Numbered from the stretch's first letter, positions 42,827-51,837 are shown. The stretch: 64,000 bases of DNA from Streptomyces katrae (GCF_000717655.1 NZ_JNZY01000045.1:30017-94016); one strand, 5' to 3'. The notes: generated from the sequence alone by a model not told the origin. A program made the numbers and translations.

Positions 42827-43966
42827 TCACGCACCAGAACGCTCGCGGTGCACCAAGGTCACGCCCACCGCGACGGTGGCCGCGGCGACCAGCCCGGCCC
42901 ACAGCACCGCCTGCGCGCCGGTCCACGCGCACGCGAGGATCACCAGCGCCGAGACGGGCAGCACCAGTTGCTGGGCCGTACCGCGCTTGAAGTGGCGGGA
43001 GTGCAGCAGCCAGACGAAGGCGAAGAACAGGGCCGCCGGGATGCACACCGAGAGGTTGGCGGCGAGCGTCGAGATGTGGGCCTTGCCGACCGTGTGCTCG
43101 ATCGCCACCTCGATGCCCGCCCCGATGGCCGCGGCCGACGCGAAGATCACGAAGTGCCCGTATCCCCAGGGGATGGCCTGGCGGTTGCTCTGCAGCCGGT
43201 CGTGCGCGGGGACGGCGAAGTAGATCCACCAGGCGGCGTAGACCAGCAGCAGCCCGCCCGCCGCGATCGGCAGCAGCTCGCCCAGCGCCTCGTGCTCGTC
43301 GATCGCCGACTGGACCGCGACCGTGCTGGCGGCGATGGTCTCGCCGAGCACGATGATGGTGAACAGGCCGTACCGTTCGGCGATGTGGTGCGGATGCCAC
43401 TGGGTCTGGTAGCTGCGCTCGGCCAGGACCGGAACGAGCAGCTCCATCATCACGAGCACCAGGAAGAGCCATCTGCGGGAGCGCTCGGGGGCCGCGAGCA
43501 GCGCCACCCAGCCCGCCTGGCAGACCACCAGCCCGATCGCGTACGTGAGGGCGGTGCGCCGGGCCGGGCCCTGCTCCCCGGCGGCGGCGCGCAGCCACTG
43601 CGCCGTGAGCGCGAGACGCATCACCACGTAGCCGAGGACGGCGACGGTCCAGTCGTTGTCGCTGAAGGCGCGCGGGATCCCGGCCGAGTAGACGAGCACG
43701 CCGGCGATCTGCACCAGGGTCGCGATCCGGTACGGCACGTCGTCGACGTCGTAGGCGGAGGCGAACCAGGTGAAGTTCATCCAGGCCCACCACACGCCGA
43801 AGAACACGAAGAGGTAGCCGGTGATGCCGGCGGCGACGTGGTCCTCGGCGAGTGCGTGGACCAGCTGCCGGCCGGCCTGTGCCACCGCGACCACGAAGCA
43901 GAGGTCGAAGAACAGCTCCAGCGGGGTCGCGGCCCGGTGGCCCTCGTCCCGGCTGCGGGAGGTCAT
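42827..43966 (-). CDS. Low-temperature-requirement protein A (LtrA) family membrane protein
   Basis: 379 residues with about ten membrane helices. The family pattern is clear: TPLELFFDLCFVVAVAQAGRQL near residue 14, WWAWMNFTWFASAYDVDD near 60 and HHIAERYGLFTIIVLGETIAAS near 195. LtrA was named for cold growth in Listeria, but its molecular role is unknown. The start at 43966 is chosen from the conserved N-terminus; no ribosome-binding site is visible, so translation may be leaderless or weak. Confidence 0.85.
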   Translation of the reverse strand: MTSRSRDEGHRAATPLELFFDLCFVVAVAQAGRQLVHALAEDHVAAGITGYLFVFFGVWWAWMNFTWFASAYDVDDVPYRIATLVQIAGVLVYSAGIPRAFSDNDWTVAVLGYVVMRLALTAQWLRAAAGEQGPARRTALTYAIGLVVCQAGWVALLAAPERSRRWLFLVLVMMELLVPVLAERSYQTQWHPHHIAERYGLFTIIVLGETIAASTVAVQSAIDEHEALGELLPIAAGGLLLVYAAWWIYFAVPAHDRLQSNRQAIPWGYGHFVIFASAAAIGAGIEVAIEHTVGKAHISTLAANLSVCIPAALFFAFVWLLHSRHFKRGTAQQLVLPVSALVILACAWTGAQAVLWAGLVAAATVAVGVTLVHRERSGA

Positions 43967-44046
43967 TGGTACGTACGTCACACCGCCAGGACACCAGCCG
44001 TACGCCGGCCGGCAGGCGAGGCGCGCGGCCGGCGGGGCCGCGAACC

Positions 44047-44237
44047 CCTGACCTACGCCCGGCGGGCCGACCCATGCACTGCGGGCGACGGGACCCTGTC
44101 CTTCGACGGCCCCGGAACCCGCTTCGTCACCTTCCTCTCCGGGGGCCTTCGCGCTGCCCGGCACCCCGTCGCCCGAGGCGGCGCGGGTCGCCCGGGCCAA
44201 GGCGGTCTTCGAGGCGCAGGGGCGGACCGCCGTGTGA
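44047..44237 (+). pseudogene. Degraded gene end in the ltrA upstream gap
   Basis: Within the 372-bp gap 43967-44338, two short coding-like stretches occur in different plus-strand frames: DGTLSFDGPGTRFVTFLSG, then, after a frame change near 44141, GAFALPGTPSPEAARVARAK...QGRTAV and a stop at 44237. This looks like the eroded C-terminus of a gene whose identity is not recognised. The rest of the gap contains only the promoter of the next frame. Confidence 0.3.
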
Positions 44238-44326
44238 GCCGTCCGAGGAGTCCGAGCCGTCCGCGGCCTCACCCGTCCGGCCCCTCCATGACCCCGTCAT
44301 AGCGGGCCTGATCGGTACAGACCGCC

Positions 44327-44332
44327 TAGCGT
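44327..44332 (+). promoter_or_regulatory. Leaderless -10 box (TAGCGT) before the broken membrane-protein gene
   Basis: TAGCGT ends 6 nt before the GTG at 44339, and there is no ribosome-binding site. Confidence 0.5.
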
Positions 44333-44338
44333 GGTGCT

Positions 44339-45054
44339 GTGTCCGAGCCCTCAGAAGTCCTCGCGGCCGAGCCGCCCCCGCCCCCGTCCGCGCCTCCGCG
44401 CCCGGCCGAGTCGCCGGGGGCCGGGAGCCTCCCACCGGCCGGGGGATCCGTCTCCGCCCGGGGCACCCTGGCCGGCACGGTCGTCTCGCTGCTGTTGCTC
44501 ATCGCCGCGGTCGTGCTCGGCAGCCGGCTCCTGAGCGACTTCGACTCCGCGCTGCTGCCGTACGCCGTCGCCACCGTCTTCCTCGCCTTCGGCGTGGCCT
44601 TACCGGTACACGGTCTGGGTCTCCGCGCCCGGCACACGGCAGCTGTTCACGAAGGGCTTCGGCAGCTTCTTCTGCGCCGCCGACTTCCGCAAGGCTCCGA
44701 CCGCCCTGCCGCGGATGACCGCCACCCACCTCGGCTTCCAGAAGTTCCTCGGCGCCTGCTCGCGCTCCCGCTGGGCCGCCCACCAGCTCGTCCGGCTACG
44801 GCGGCCCGCGGATCCGGCACACGGGTCCTGGCCCGGGCGCCGGCACCGAACAGGAGCCGGAGCGGTCCTCCAGGCTCAAGGCCCGTCCGGCCCTGGCCCT
44901 CACCGTCGTGAGCGGCCAGCTCCGGGCGCTCACGGTGACAGTCAACGAGTGGGTGGAGGGCAACACCGGTACGGCCTGGTGGGCGGCGGGGTCCCTGATC
45001 CTGTCCTTCCTCGTCGTGCTGGGACTGCGGCTCCTCGACCCGAAGGACCGATGA
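44339..45054 (+). pseudogene. Frameshifted and truncated membrane-protein gene upstream of narK
   Basis: The first frame encodes a Pro-rich start and one membrane helix (TVVSLLLLIAAVVLGSRLL), then YAVATVFLAFGVA. One extra T at about 44600 shifts the frame; removing it restores YRYTVWVSAPGTRQLFTKGF, LPRMTATHLGFQKFLG and RWAAHQLV up to 44792. There the homology stops and a third frame (RSSRLKARPALALTVVSGQL...LGLRLLDPKDR) runs to a stop at 45054, overlapping the narK ATG. In other streptomycetes I recall a multi-helix membrane protein of this type ahead of narK, so a frameshift plus a large deletion is inferred. Confidence 0.6.
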
Positions 45055-46496
45055 CCGTGTCGATCCCCACGCCCACGCCCACGCCCACCCCGTCCCCCGT
45101 ACGCCCCCACCGCCGGGAGAGCTACGAACCCGGTGCCACCATCGGCGACTGGCGGCCCGAGGAGGAGGACTTCTGGCAGTCCACCGGCCGCACAGTCGCC
45201 CAGCGGAACCTCTGGGTCTCGATCCCCGCGCTGATGCTCGGCTTCGTGGTCTGGCAGGTCTGGTCGGTCACCGTGGTCAAGCTGAACGACGTGGGCTTCG
45301 GCTTCTCCAAGTCGCAGCTGTTCTGGCTGACCGCCATCCCCGGCATCACGGGCGGCACCTTCCGGATCCTGTACACCTTCATCGGGCCGAACTTCGGCGA
45401 GCGGAAGTTCACCGCGTTCAGCACGATCATCCTGATCGGGCCCATGCTGTGGCTGGGCTTCGCCCTGCAGGACACGGGCACCCCGTACTGGGAGCTGGCT
45501 CTGATCGCGGCCGTCTGCGGTATCGGCGGCGCCAACTTCGCCTCTTCGATGGCGAACATCGGCTTCTTCTTCCCCAAGCGGGACAAGGGCAGTGCCAACG
45601 GCCTGAACGGCGGCCTCGGGAACCTCGGCGTGAGCGTGGTCCAGCTGGTCGCCCCGCTGATGGTCACCGCCGCCGTGCTCGGCGCGCCCGCGGGCGGCCC
45701 GCAGTACGACGCGAAGGAGAACACCGACATCTGGCTCCAGAACGGCGCCTTCCTCTGGGTGCCGCTGCTGGTGATCATGGCGTTGCTCGCCTGGTTCCTG
45801 ATGAACGACCTCAGGGTGGCCGCGGCCCCCTTCAGCCAGCAGAAGATCATCTTTCGGCGCAAGCACAACTGGCTGATGACCTGGCTCTACGTCGGCACCT
45901 TCGGGTCCTTCATCGGCTTCGCCGCCGGCCTGCCCCTGCTGATCAAGAACAACTTCGAGGCGCAGGGCTACCAGGCCACCACCTATGCCTGGATCGGCCC
46001 GTTCATCGGCGCGCTCATGCGGTGGGCCGGTGGCTGGCTCTCCGACAAGATCGGCGGTGCCAGCGTCACCATGCTGTCGTTCGTGGGCATGGCCGCGGCC
46101 CTGGTCGTGGTGATCTTCGCGCTGCCCTCGGGCGGCGACCAGGGCAGCTTCTGGGCGTTTCTCGTCGGCTTCCTCGCCGCCTTCGCCTTCTCCGGGCTGG
46201 GCAACGGATCGACGTTCCGGCAGATCCCGGTGATCTTCCGGGAGCAGCACATGCGGGACGCCGAGGGGAAGGGGCCCGAGGCGCAGGCCGCAGCGCTGAA
46301 GCAGTCGGAGAGGGAGGCGGGCGCCGTCACCGGCTTCTCCTCCGCCATCGCCGCCTACGGCTTCTTCTTCATCCCCGCGATGTTCGCGGCCATGGCCGTC
46401 ACGAACGCGCTGTGGCTCTTCATCGGCTTCTACGCGACCTGCCTGGCCGTGTGCTGGTGGTTCTACGCCCGCAAGGGCGCCGAGGCCCCCAGCTGA
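45051..46496 (+). CDS. narK: NarK/NasA family nitrate/nitrite transporter (MFS)
   Basis: 481 residues, 12 helices. Both nitrate signature motifs are present: GLNGGLGNLGVSVVQL near residue 185 and FSGLGNGSTFRQIPVIF near 380. The N-terminus carries a PTPTPTP repeat and a conserved WRPEEEDFW segment. It imports nitrate or exports nitrite. No nitrate reductase genes are nearby, so its partner enzyme is elsewhere. Start ATG 45051 overlaps the stop of the preceding broken gene. Confidence 0.93.
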   Translation: MTVSIPTPTPTPTPSPVRPHRRESYEPGATIGDWRPEEEDFWQSTGRTVAQRNLWVSIPALMLGFVVWQVWSVTVVKLNDVGFGFSKSQLFWLTAIPGITGGTFRILYTFIGPNFGERKFTAFSTIILIGPMLWLGFALQDTGTPYWELALIAAVCGIGGANFASSMANIGFFFPKRDKGSANGLNGGLGNLGVSVVQLVAPLMVTAAVLGAPAGGPQYDAKENTDIWLQNGAFLWVPLLVIMALLAWFLMNDLRVAAAPFSQQKIIFRRKHNWLMTWLYVGTFGSFIGFAAGLPLLIKNNFEAQGYQATTYAWIGPFIGALMRWAGGWLSDKIGGASVTMLSFVGMAAALVVVIFALPSGGDQGSFWAFLVGFLAAFAFSGLGNGSTFRQIPVIFREQHMRDAEGKGPEAQAAALKQSEREAGAVTGFSSAIAAYGFFFIPAMFAAMAVTNALWLFIGFYATCLAVCWWFYARKGAEAPS

Positions 46497-46581
46497 CCCC
46501 GGGCGAGAGCCGGGGCGCGGCCCGGGGCGGGCCCCGGAGCCGGGCCGGCTCCGGGGTCGCAGCACCGGCCGGGGGCGGCCG

Positions 46582-46587
46582 TACCCT
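46582..46587 (+). promoter_or_regulatory. Leaderless -10 box (TACCCT)
   Basis: TACCCT ends 6 nt before the ATG at 46594. The intervening GGAGGC is too close to the ATG to serve as a ribosome-binding site. Confidence 0.45.
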
Positions 46588-46593
46588 GGAGGC

Positions 46594-46815
46594 ATGAGCA
46601 CCGCCCCCGCCTCCGACCCGCAGTCCTCGCAGCCCGACCCCCGGCCCGAGGCCGTGCCCGCGGCGAAGCCCAGGCCCCGGCTCGTCTTCGACGACCCGCT
46701 GGACCAGCAGTCCGCGGACGACACCGACCGCGGATGGGGCGAGGGGCCGCCCTCCGGCGGGAGCGCCGCCGACCTGGCCCGCTTCCTCGACGAGAAGCCG
46801 CCGCACCACCTCTGA
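46594..46815 (+). CDS. Small acidic protein, unknown
   Basis: 73 residues. A Pro/Ser/Gln-rich first half leads to RLVFDDPLDQQSADDTDRGWG and a terminal short helix (SAADLARFLDEKPPHHL), which looks conserved. No signal peptide. It is encoded convergently with mscL (stops 5 bp apart). No family assigned. Confidence 0.6.
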   Translation: MSTAPASDPQSSQPDPRPEAVPAAKPRPRLVFDDPLDQQSADDTDRGWGEGPPSGGSAADLARFLDEKPPHHL

Positions 46816-46819
46816 CCTG

Positions 46820-47353
46820 TTAGTACCCCGATCCCGGGTGGCTGTACTGGCCGCCCTGGCCGCCGTACTCGCCCTGACCGCCCTGGCCCCTGTGGCCGTT
46901 CGGGCTCCGCTGGGCGACCAGCTCGTCCCGGATCTCCTTGAGGACCACCAGCTCGGTGATCTCCATGGTCTCCTGGACACCCTCCCTGGCCCGGCGGCGC
47001 TGCTCCACCTTGGCGAGGTACTTCGACATCGGCAGCACCATCAGGAAGTAGACGACCGCGGCCGTGATCAGGAAGGTCAGCGCGGCGTTCAGCACCGATC
47101 CCCAAAGGATGTTGACGCCGATGGCGTCGCCCTTCGCGTCGATGCCGCAGGGGCCCTTCAGGCAGGACGTGTAGCCGTCGAGGCTCTTCGTGCCGACGGC
47201 GCCCACCAGCGGGCTGATGATCCCCTTCACCACCGAGTTCACGATGTTCGTGAACGCGGCGCCGATGACGACCGCCACCGCCAGGTCGACCACGTTGCCG
47301 CGCATCAGGAAGGCCTTGAAGCCTGCCAGGACGCTCTCCTTCTTCTCGCTCAC
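46820..47353 (-). CDS. mscL: Large-conductance mechanosensitive channel
   Basis: 177 residues. The N-terminal helix and TM1 are FLMRGNVVDLAVAVVIGAAF, with the periplasmic loop containing two Cys (SCLKGPCG) and TM2 ALTFLITAAVVYFLMVLP, followed by the amphipathic C-terminal helix. It opens under membrane tension to release solutes in hypo-osmotic shock. The usual length is about 136; the extra 35 residues are a Gly/Gln/Tyr tail (GQGGQGEYGGQGGQ). GTG 47353 or 47356 is the start, with GAGAGG upstream. Confidence 0.92.
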   Translation of the reverse strand: MSEKKESVLAGFKAFLMRGNVVDLAVAVVIGAAFTNIVNSVVKGIISPLVGAVGTKSLDGYTSCLKGPCGIDAKGDAIGVNILWGSVLNAALTFLITAAVVYFLMVLPMSKYLAKVEQRRRAREGVQETMEITELVVLKEIRDELVAQRSPNGHRGQGGQGEYGGQGGQYSHPGSGY

Positions 47354-47476
47354 CACTGAGCCTCTCTTCGAATCCGCCGAACATGGAGCCAACGGTTCCG
47401 AAAGCTACGGCAGTCCGGGCCCGGCGTGTCCAATCGGAGCCCGTCTTGTGGTGACTTGCCTGTACTCCCGTCCGAT

Positions 47477-48013
47477 TCAGCACAACGTCACCGCCAGCCG
47501 TGCCACTGCGCCCGCCCCCACGAGAGCCCGCGCGGTGTCCCGGGGGACCGACAGGATCACCAGGGCCCCGCCGTCCCCCACGCCCTTATCCGGCTCCGGT
47601 ACTTCGACGACCCGGGCCCCCGCGGCGACCACCCGCGGCGGGCCGGCTCGCTCCGCCGCGACCACGTCCACCCGGTCCCCGGACCGCAGCAGCCGCACCG
47701 TCGCCGCGTCCGCGATGCGCACCGGCGCCGACACCCACCGCACCGCCGCGGGCGGCGGTTTCACCTCCGGTGGCGCGGCGCCCCGTGAAGCCTGCGCCTC
47801 CGTCCCGCCCACCACCGCCAGGGCGGCCGCCAGGACGGCCAGCCCGGCCGAAGCGGCCCGCCGCCGGCGCCGCACGGCGCGGCGCAGCCGGTCCCCGCCC
47901 CGGCCGACGCGAAGCGGGGGGAAGGACGGTACCGGGCGCGCAGGGGGGCACGTAGAGGGAGTGGACAGGGAGGAGGGGGACGAAGGGGCAGAGACGCACG
48001 AGGTCTTGGACAT
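47477..48013 (-). CDS. SAF-domain (RcpC/CpaB-like) pilus-assembly family protein
   Basis: 178 residues: a Pro/Ser-rich cytoplasmic tail, an Arg-rich stretch and a membrane anchor (ASAGLAVLAAALAVVGG, about 74-90), then a SAF/RcpC domain (VRIADAATVRLLRSGDRVDVVAA) and GALVILSVPRDTARALVGAG at the end. CpaB-like proteins fold outside the membrane in Flp/Tad pilus machines; in Streptomyces this gene usually stands alone between mscL and fmdB, so the role is uncertain. ATG 48013 lacks a strong ribosome-binding site; 48067 is an alternative. Confidence 0.75.
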   Translation of the reverse strand: MSKTSCVSAPSSPSSLSTPSTCPPARPVPSFPPLRVGRGGDRLRRAVRRRRRAASAGLAVLAAALAVVGGTEAQASRGAAPPEVKPPPAAVRWVSAPVRIADAATVRLLRSGDRVDVVAAERAGPPRVVAAGARVVEVPEPDKGVGDGGALVILSVPRDTARALVGAGAVARLAVTLC

Positions 48014-48367
48014 GACGGCCACCACCAGTGGGCTGAGTTCCGGTGCCCGGGCCCATCGCCCGGACACCCCCTCACGATCCGCCGCCCCGCCGAATCCCGC
48101 TCGCGCCTGTGGATGATCCCCAGCCTGTGGACAACGCCGTCACCCACAGGAGTGAGCGTCCCTCGGGCCCCGGCTCGGAGGCCACCGCCCGCCCGCCCGG
48201 ACCCGCCGCAGCGCCGCCACCGGGCCGGCGGCCCGCGTCACCGACCGCCCCACCACGACGTACGGGGCCTGGCGGCAAAGGCGGCCTGCGCCCCGACCCG
48301 GCGGCGGCCGGCGAAGTCGAGGGCGACGGTCGTCCCGTGGCCGTTGATCATCCCGCCATCGTGCGGT
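48014..48367. other. Gap without a convincing gene
   Basis: The 354-bp interval shows only a possible 37-residue frame on the minus strand (48351 to 48238; MINGHGTTVALDFAGRRR at its start) with a weak GGCGGG site. It is not supported by a recognisable domain. No strong hairpin was seen. Confidence 0.4.
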
Positions 48368-48925
48368 TCACGGCCGGGCCGGGATCTCGCAGGCCTCCGA
48401 GAAGCCCTGGCTGCTCAGGCCGAAGGCCCGGTTGACCCGCGAGCGCCAGTTCTCCAGGGCGACCATCGCGGTGAGTTCGACGAACGCCGCTTCGCCCAGG
48501 CGCGCGATCAGCTCCGCGGCCAGCTCGTCCGTGACCGCGGGCTCGGTCTCGGTCATGGCCTCGGCGTACTCCATGACCAGCAGCTCCAGCTCCGTGTACG
48601 TCCTGCGCTCCTCCCGCCACCGTGGCACCTGCTCGATCATGCGCGCCGACAGCCCCCGTTCCAACCCCTCCCAGTAGCCGAAGTCCATGCACCACGAGCA
48701 GTTGATCCGGGCCGCCGCCGCCATCACGGCGAGGTGCTTGAGCCCGGCGTCGAGGGCGTGCCACTTCGCCGCCTGCTGCTCGAGGCGTACGTACGTGAAC
48801 AGCACGCGCGAGTTGTGCCCGTACGCCTGGCCGGGATCGAGCACCTTGCCGTACTTGCGGCGCGAGTACCAGGCGCCGATGCGCATGAGGGGGGTGCGCG
48901 GCGGGGTGAGCGAGATGCGCGGCAT
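48368..48925 (-). CDS. Carboxymuconolactone decarboxylase / AhpD-like protein
   Basis: 185 residues of the all-alpha CMD fold. The helix AAARINCSWCMDFGYWEG carries a CxxC pair as in AhpD, but the His that follows in the canonical ExxxCxxCxxxH motif is not present, so redox activity may differ. Members act as peroxidase partners or gamma-lactone decarboxylases. GGAGG precedes the ATG. Confidence 0.82.
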   Translation of the reverse strand: MPRISLTPPRTPLMRIGAWYSRRKYGKVLDPGQAYGHNSRVLFTYVRLEQQAAKWHALDAGLKHLAVMAAAARINCSWCMDFGYWEGLERGLSARMIEQVPRWREERRTYTELELLVMEYAEAMTETEPAVTDELAAELIARLGEAAFVELTAMVALENWRSRVNRAFGLSSQGFSEACEIPARP

Positions 48926-49167
48926 GGTGGTCGCCTCCTGGATCGGACGGTCGGTCCCGTTGGTCCTTCACCAGCCGAGACCGGACAGCCCTCCGGAATG
49001 TGACAGCCCGCCTCGGATTTCTCCGGGAATGCTCGTGGTGGCGAACTGCACCACTGCGGAGCGGAGGTTTTCGCGACGGCGTCACCGACGGCGTCGAGCT
49101 CCACGCACGCGCCGAGGACGACGGCCGGCGGGTGGACGAAGAAGGCGTTGCCGATGTCCGAGTCCTC

Positions 49168-49205
49168 GGCAGGCGGCAGGCGGCAGGCGGCAGGCGGCAG
49201 GCGGC
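49168..49205. repeat. 7-bp tandem repeat (GGCAGGC, 5.4 copies)
   Basis: Perfect copies of GGCAGGC run from 49168 to 49205, ending 12 bp beyond the stop codon of the MTA phosphorylase gene. The surrounding gap 48926-49217 holds no supported gene. Confidence 0.9.
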
Positions 49206-49217
49206 GCTCAGCGCTCC

Positions 49218-50051
49218 TTACGGGAGTTCGATGCCCAGGTCCCAGCCGTCGTGCGCGTGGGTGCACAGGCAGGCGCGGGAGTCCGTCGGCGGGAGCGCCG
49301 CCGCTGCGTCGAACAGGACCTCGCGCAGGCGGCCGACGTTCTCGCCGAAGACCTTCAGGACCTCCGTGTGGGACACGCCCTCACCCGTCTCCGCGCCCGC
49401 GTCCAGGTCGGTGACCAGCGCCATCGACGTGTAGCAGAGCCCCAGCTCGCGCGCGAGGACCGCCTCCGGGTGGCCCGTCATGCCGACGACCGACCAGCCC
49501 ATCGCCGCATGCCACTTCGATTCGGCGCGGGTCGAGAAGCGGGGGCCCTCGACCACGACCATCGTGCCGCCGTCCACCGCCTCCCACGCCCGGCCCCGCG
49601 CCGCCGCCAGCGCCACCGAGCGGCCCACCGGGCAGTACGGGTCGGCGAACGTGGTGTGCACGACGTTCGGCACCGTGCCGTCGGGCAGCGGCTCGCCGTC
49701 GAAGAAGGTCTGCGCCCGGGACTTCGTACGGTCGACCAGCTGGTCGGGGACGAGCAGCGTGCCCGGACCGTACTCGGTGCGCAGCCCGCCGACCGCGCAC
49801 GGGCCGAGCACCTGGCGCACGCCCGCCGAACGCAGCGCCCACAGGTTGGCCCGGTAGTTGATCTTGTGGGGCGGGACCTTGTGGCTGCGGCCGTGGCGCG
49901 GGAGGAAGGCGATCTGCCGCCCGGCCAGCTCGCCGAAGAAGAGGGAGTCGCTCGGGGGCCCGTACGGGGTGTCCACCTGGACCTCGGAGACGTCCTCCAG
50001 GAAGGAGTAGAAGCCCGAACCGCCGATGACACCGATCTCTGCGTTAGCCAT
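49218..50051 (-). CDS. mtnP: S-methyl-5'-thioadenosine phosphorylase
   Basis: 277 residues of the PNP/MTAP family 2. The phosphate-binding GGSGFY at the N-terminus, RHGRSHKVPPHKINYRAN near residue 53 and the MTGHPEAVLARELGLCYTS nucleoside-binding block near residue 190 are all present. It splits methylthioadenosine into adenine and methylthioribose-1-phosphate in methionine salvage. Typical length. Encoded just downstream of fmdB on the same strand, separated by a hairpin. Confidence 0.92.
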   Translation of the reverse strand: MANAEIGVIGGSGFYSFLEDVSEVQVDTPYGPPSDSLFFGELAGRQIAFLPRHGRSHKVPPHKINYRANLWALRSAGVRQVLGPCAVGGLRTEYGPGTLLVPDQLVDRTKSRAQTFFDGEPLPDGTVPNVVHTTFADPYCPVGRSVALAAARGRAWEAVDGGTMVVVEGPRFSTRAESKWHAAMGWSVVGMTGHPEAVLARELGLCYTSMALVTDLDAGAETGEGVSHTEVLKVFGENVGRLREVLFDAAAALPPTDSRACLCTHAHDGWDLGIELP

Positions 50052-50075
50052 GCCGCCACCCTAACCGGGCATGCA

Positions 50076-50112
50076 CAAGGCCCCGCCGCCCGGAAGGGGC
50101 GACGGGGCCTTG
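50076..50112 (-). terminator. Terminator between fmdB and mtnP
   Basis: CAAGGCCCCG (50076-50085) pairs with 50103-50112, and inner GC pairs extend the stem. It lies 23 bp after the fmdB stop on the minus strand. Confidence 0.7.
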
Positions 50113-50135
50113 CCAAGAACGGGCGAGATCAGAGA

Positions 50136-50432
50136 TCAGGCAGCCGAGGTGGAGCTGCTGCTCGAGCTCGACGTCGAAGACGTGCTGGACGTCGACGAAG
50201 CGGCGGGGGCGGCAGGCGTCGACGGCTTCGAGGCAGGGGTGCTGCTCGACGAAGCGCCACGGCTGTCGTTCCGGTAGAAACCGGATCCCTTGAAGACGAT
50301 GCCGACCGCGGAGAACACCTTCTTCAGGCGTCCGTGGCAGTTCGGGCACTCGGTCAGTGCGTCATCGGTGAACTTCTGCACGGCCTCAAGGCCCTCACCG
50401 CACTCGGTGCACTGGTACTGGTAGGTCGGCAC
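50136..50432 (-). CDS. FmdB-type zinc-ribbon protein
   Basis: 98 residues. The zinc ribbon has CTEC and CPNC pairs (residues 8-35) in the typical MPTYQYQCTECG...CPNCHGRLKKVFS arrangement, followed by the conserved GIVFKGSGFYRNDSRG. The last 40 residues are almost only Ser, Thr, Pro and Ala. Function unknown; the name comes from a formamidase-regulator homologue. Widely conserved at this locus in streptomycetes. Confidence 0.92.
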   Translation of the reverse strand: MPTYQYQCTECGEGLEAVQKFTDDALTECPNCHGRLKKVFSAVGIVFKGSGFYRNDSRGASSSSTPASKPSTPAAPAASSTSSTSSTSSSSSSSTSAA

Positions 50433-50499
50433 GAATTTCCTCCTGGCACTCTGACTCGATGAGTGCTAACGACGTTCCATGGTGACGTATTCCGGCCGA

Positions 50500-51837
50500 T
50501 CAGTCCACCGTCACCGGCACGCGGTGACCGACACCACGCTCGTTCACCCGCGGAGCCGGGGCCTGCTCGGCCGCGACGGAGGCCGCCGGTCCCGTGGACG
50601 AGTTGATGATCCGGCTCGGGGCCGTCGGGGCCAGCCTCGACCGCAGCGCGAGCAGGGTCGCCAGCGCCAGCACGGTGCCCGCCATGGGCACCAGGAAGCC
50701 GTACGAGGACCCGTGCGCGTCCGTCAGGCGGCCGGCCAGGGTCACGGCGGTGGCCTGACCGAAGGCGACCGCACCGGTCAGCCAGGTGAAGGCCTCGGTC
50801 CGGGCGTTCGCCGGGATCAGCGACTCGATCATCGTGTAGCCGGTGATCAGGGCCGGGGCGATGCACAGGCCGACGACCAGGCCGAGCGCGCCCAGCAGGA
50901 TCATCGAGTGGGCGGTCCACAGGACCGAGGCGGCCACGGTCAGGCCGGCGTAGCCGAGCAGCAGCCGGCGGCGCGGGCCGATCTTCCAGGCGATGGCGCC
51001 GCAGGCGATGCCCGCGGTCATGTTGCCGGCCGCGAAGATGCCGTACAGCAGGCCGTTGGCGCCCGGGTTGCCGATCTCGTTCGAGAAGGCGGCCAGCGAC
51101 ACCTGCATGCCGCCGAAGACGGCGCCGATGCCGAGGAAGGCCACGATCAGGACGCGCAGGCCGGGGAAGGACAGAGCGGAGGCGTGCTTCTCGCCGCCGG
51201 CCGCGGCGGCGTGCAGCTTCGGCTGCGTGGCGCGCTGGGCGGCGAAGACCAGACCGCCGGCCAGCGTCAGCGCGGCCTCGGTGATCAGACCGGCGGCCGG
51301 GTGGACGCCGGTGCACAGGGCGGTCGCCAGCACCGGGCCGACGACGAAGGTGAACTCGTCGGTGACGGACTCGAACGCGGCGGCCGTCGGCAGCAGCGGG
51401 GAGCCCTCGAGCTTGGCGGCCCAGCGGGCCCGGACCATCGGCCCGACCTGCGGGACGGAGGCGCCGGCCGGGACGGCGGCCAGCGCCAGTGCCCAGACGG
51501 GGGCGCCCAGCAGCGCGAGCGCCACGAGGGTGCTGACGGCGGCGGAGTGCATGAGGACGACGGGGACCAGCACGGCGCTCTGGCCGCGGCGGTCGGTGAG
51601 CTTGCCCATCACCGGGGCGGACAGCGCCATCGAGATGCCGGTGACGGCGGCGACGATGCCGGCGCTGCCGTAGGAACCGGTGGTGTGCTGCACGAGCAGC
51701 AGGATGCTGATGGTCAGCATGCCGAACGGGAGCCGGGCGGCGAATCCCGGGAGGACGAAGCCGATGGCGCCGGGCGTGCGCAGGAGCTGCCCGTAACCGG
51801 GGCGTGCGGACTTGTCGGTCGTGACCGCGGATGTCAC
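50500..51837 (-). CDS. MFS transporter, 12 TM
   Basis: 445 residues with 12 helices. Recognisable are FGMLTISILLLVQHTTGSYG, motif A GKLTDRRGQSAV, a central charged loop and TGAVAFGQATAVTLAGRL near the end. It resembles the small-molecule exporters of Streptomyces with unknown substrate. GTG 51837 has GGAAAGG 8 nt upstream. A 400-bp gap with a palindromic operator-like sequence lies upstream. Confidence 0.88.
   Translation of the reverse strand: MTSAVTTDKSARPGYGQLLRTPGAIGFVLPGFAARLPFGMLTISILLLVQHTTGSYGSAGIVAAVTGISMALSAPVMGKLTDRRGQSAVLVPVVLMHSAAVSTLVALALLGAPVWALALAAVPAGASVPQVGPMVRARWAAKLEGSPLLPTAAAFESVTDEFTFVVGPVLATALCTGVHPAAGLITEAALTLAGGLVFAAQRATQPKLHAAAAGGEKHASALSFPGLRVLIVAFLGIGAVFGGMQVSLAAFSNEIGNPGANGLLYGIFAAGNMTAGIACGAIAWKIGPRRRLLLGYAGLTVAASVLWTAHSMILLGALGLVVGLCIAPALITGYTMIESLIPANARTEAFTWLTGAVAFGQATAVTLAGRLTDAHGSSYGFLVPMAGTVLALATLLALRSRLAPTAPSRIINSSTGPAASVAAEQAPAPRVNERGVGHRVPVTVD

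Noticed and set aside
41495..43966. P450 plus LtrA as a biosynthetic mini-cluster
   Set aside because: No ferredoxin, terpene synthase or other tailoring enzyme is adjacent; co-direction alone is weak evidence.
41228..44302. Long plus-strand frame opposite P450 and LtrA genes
   Set aside because: Low-complexity Arg/His/Gly-rich translation with no domain; the minus-strand genes have clear family motifs.
49168..49205. Short tandem repeat as CRISPR
   Set aside because: Unit of 7 bp without spacers and no cas genes in the window.
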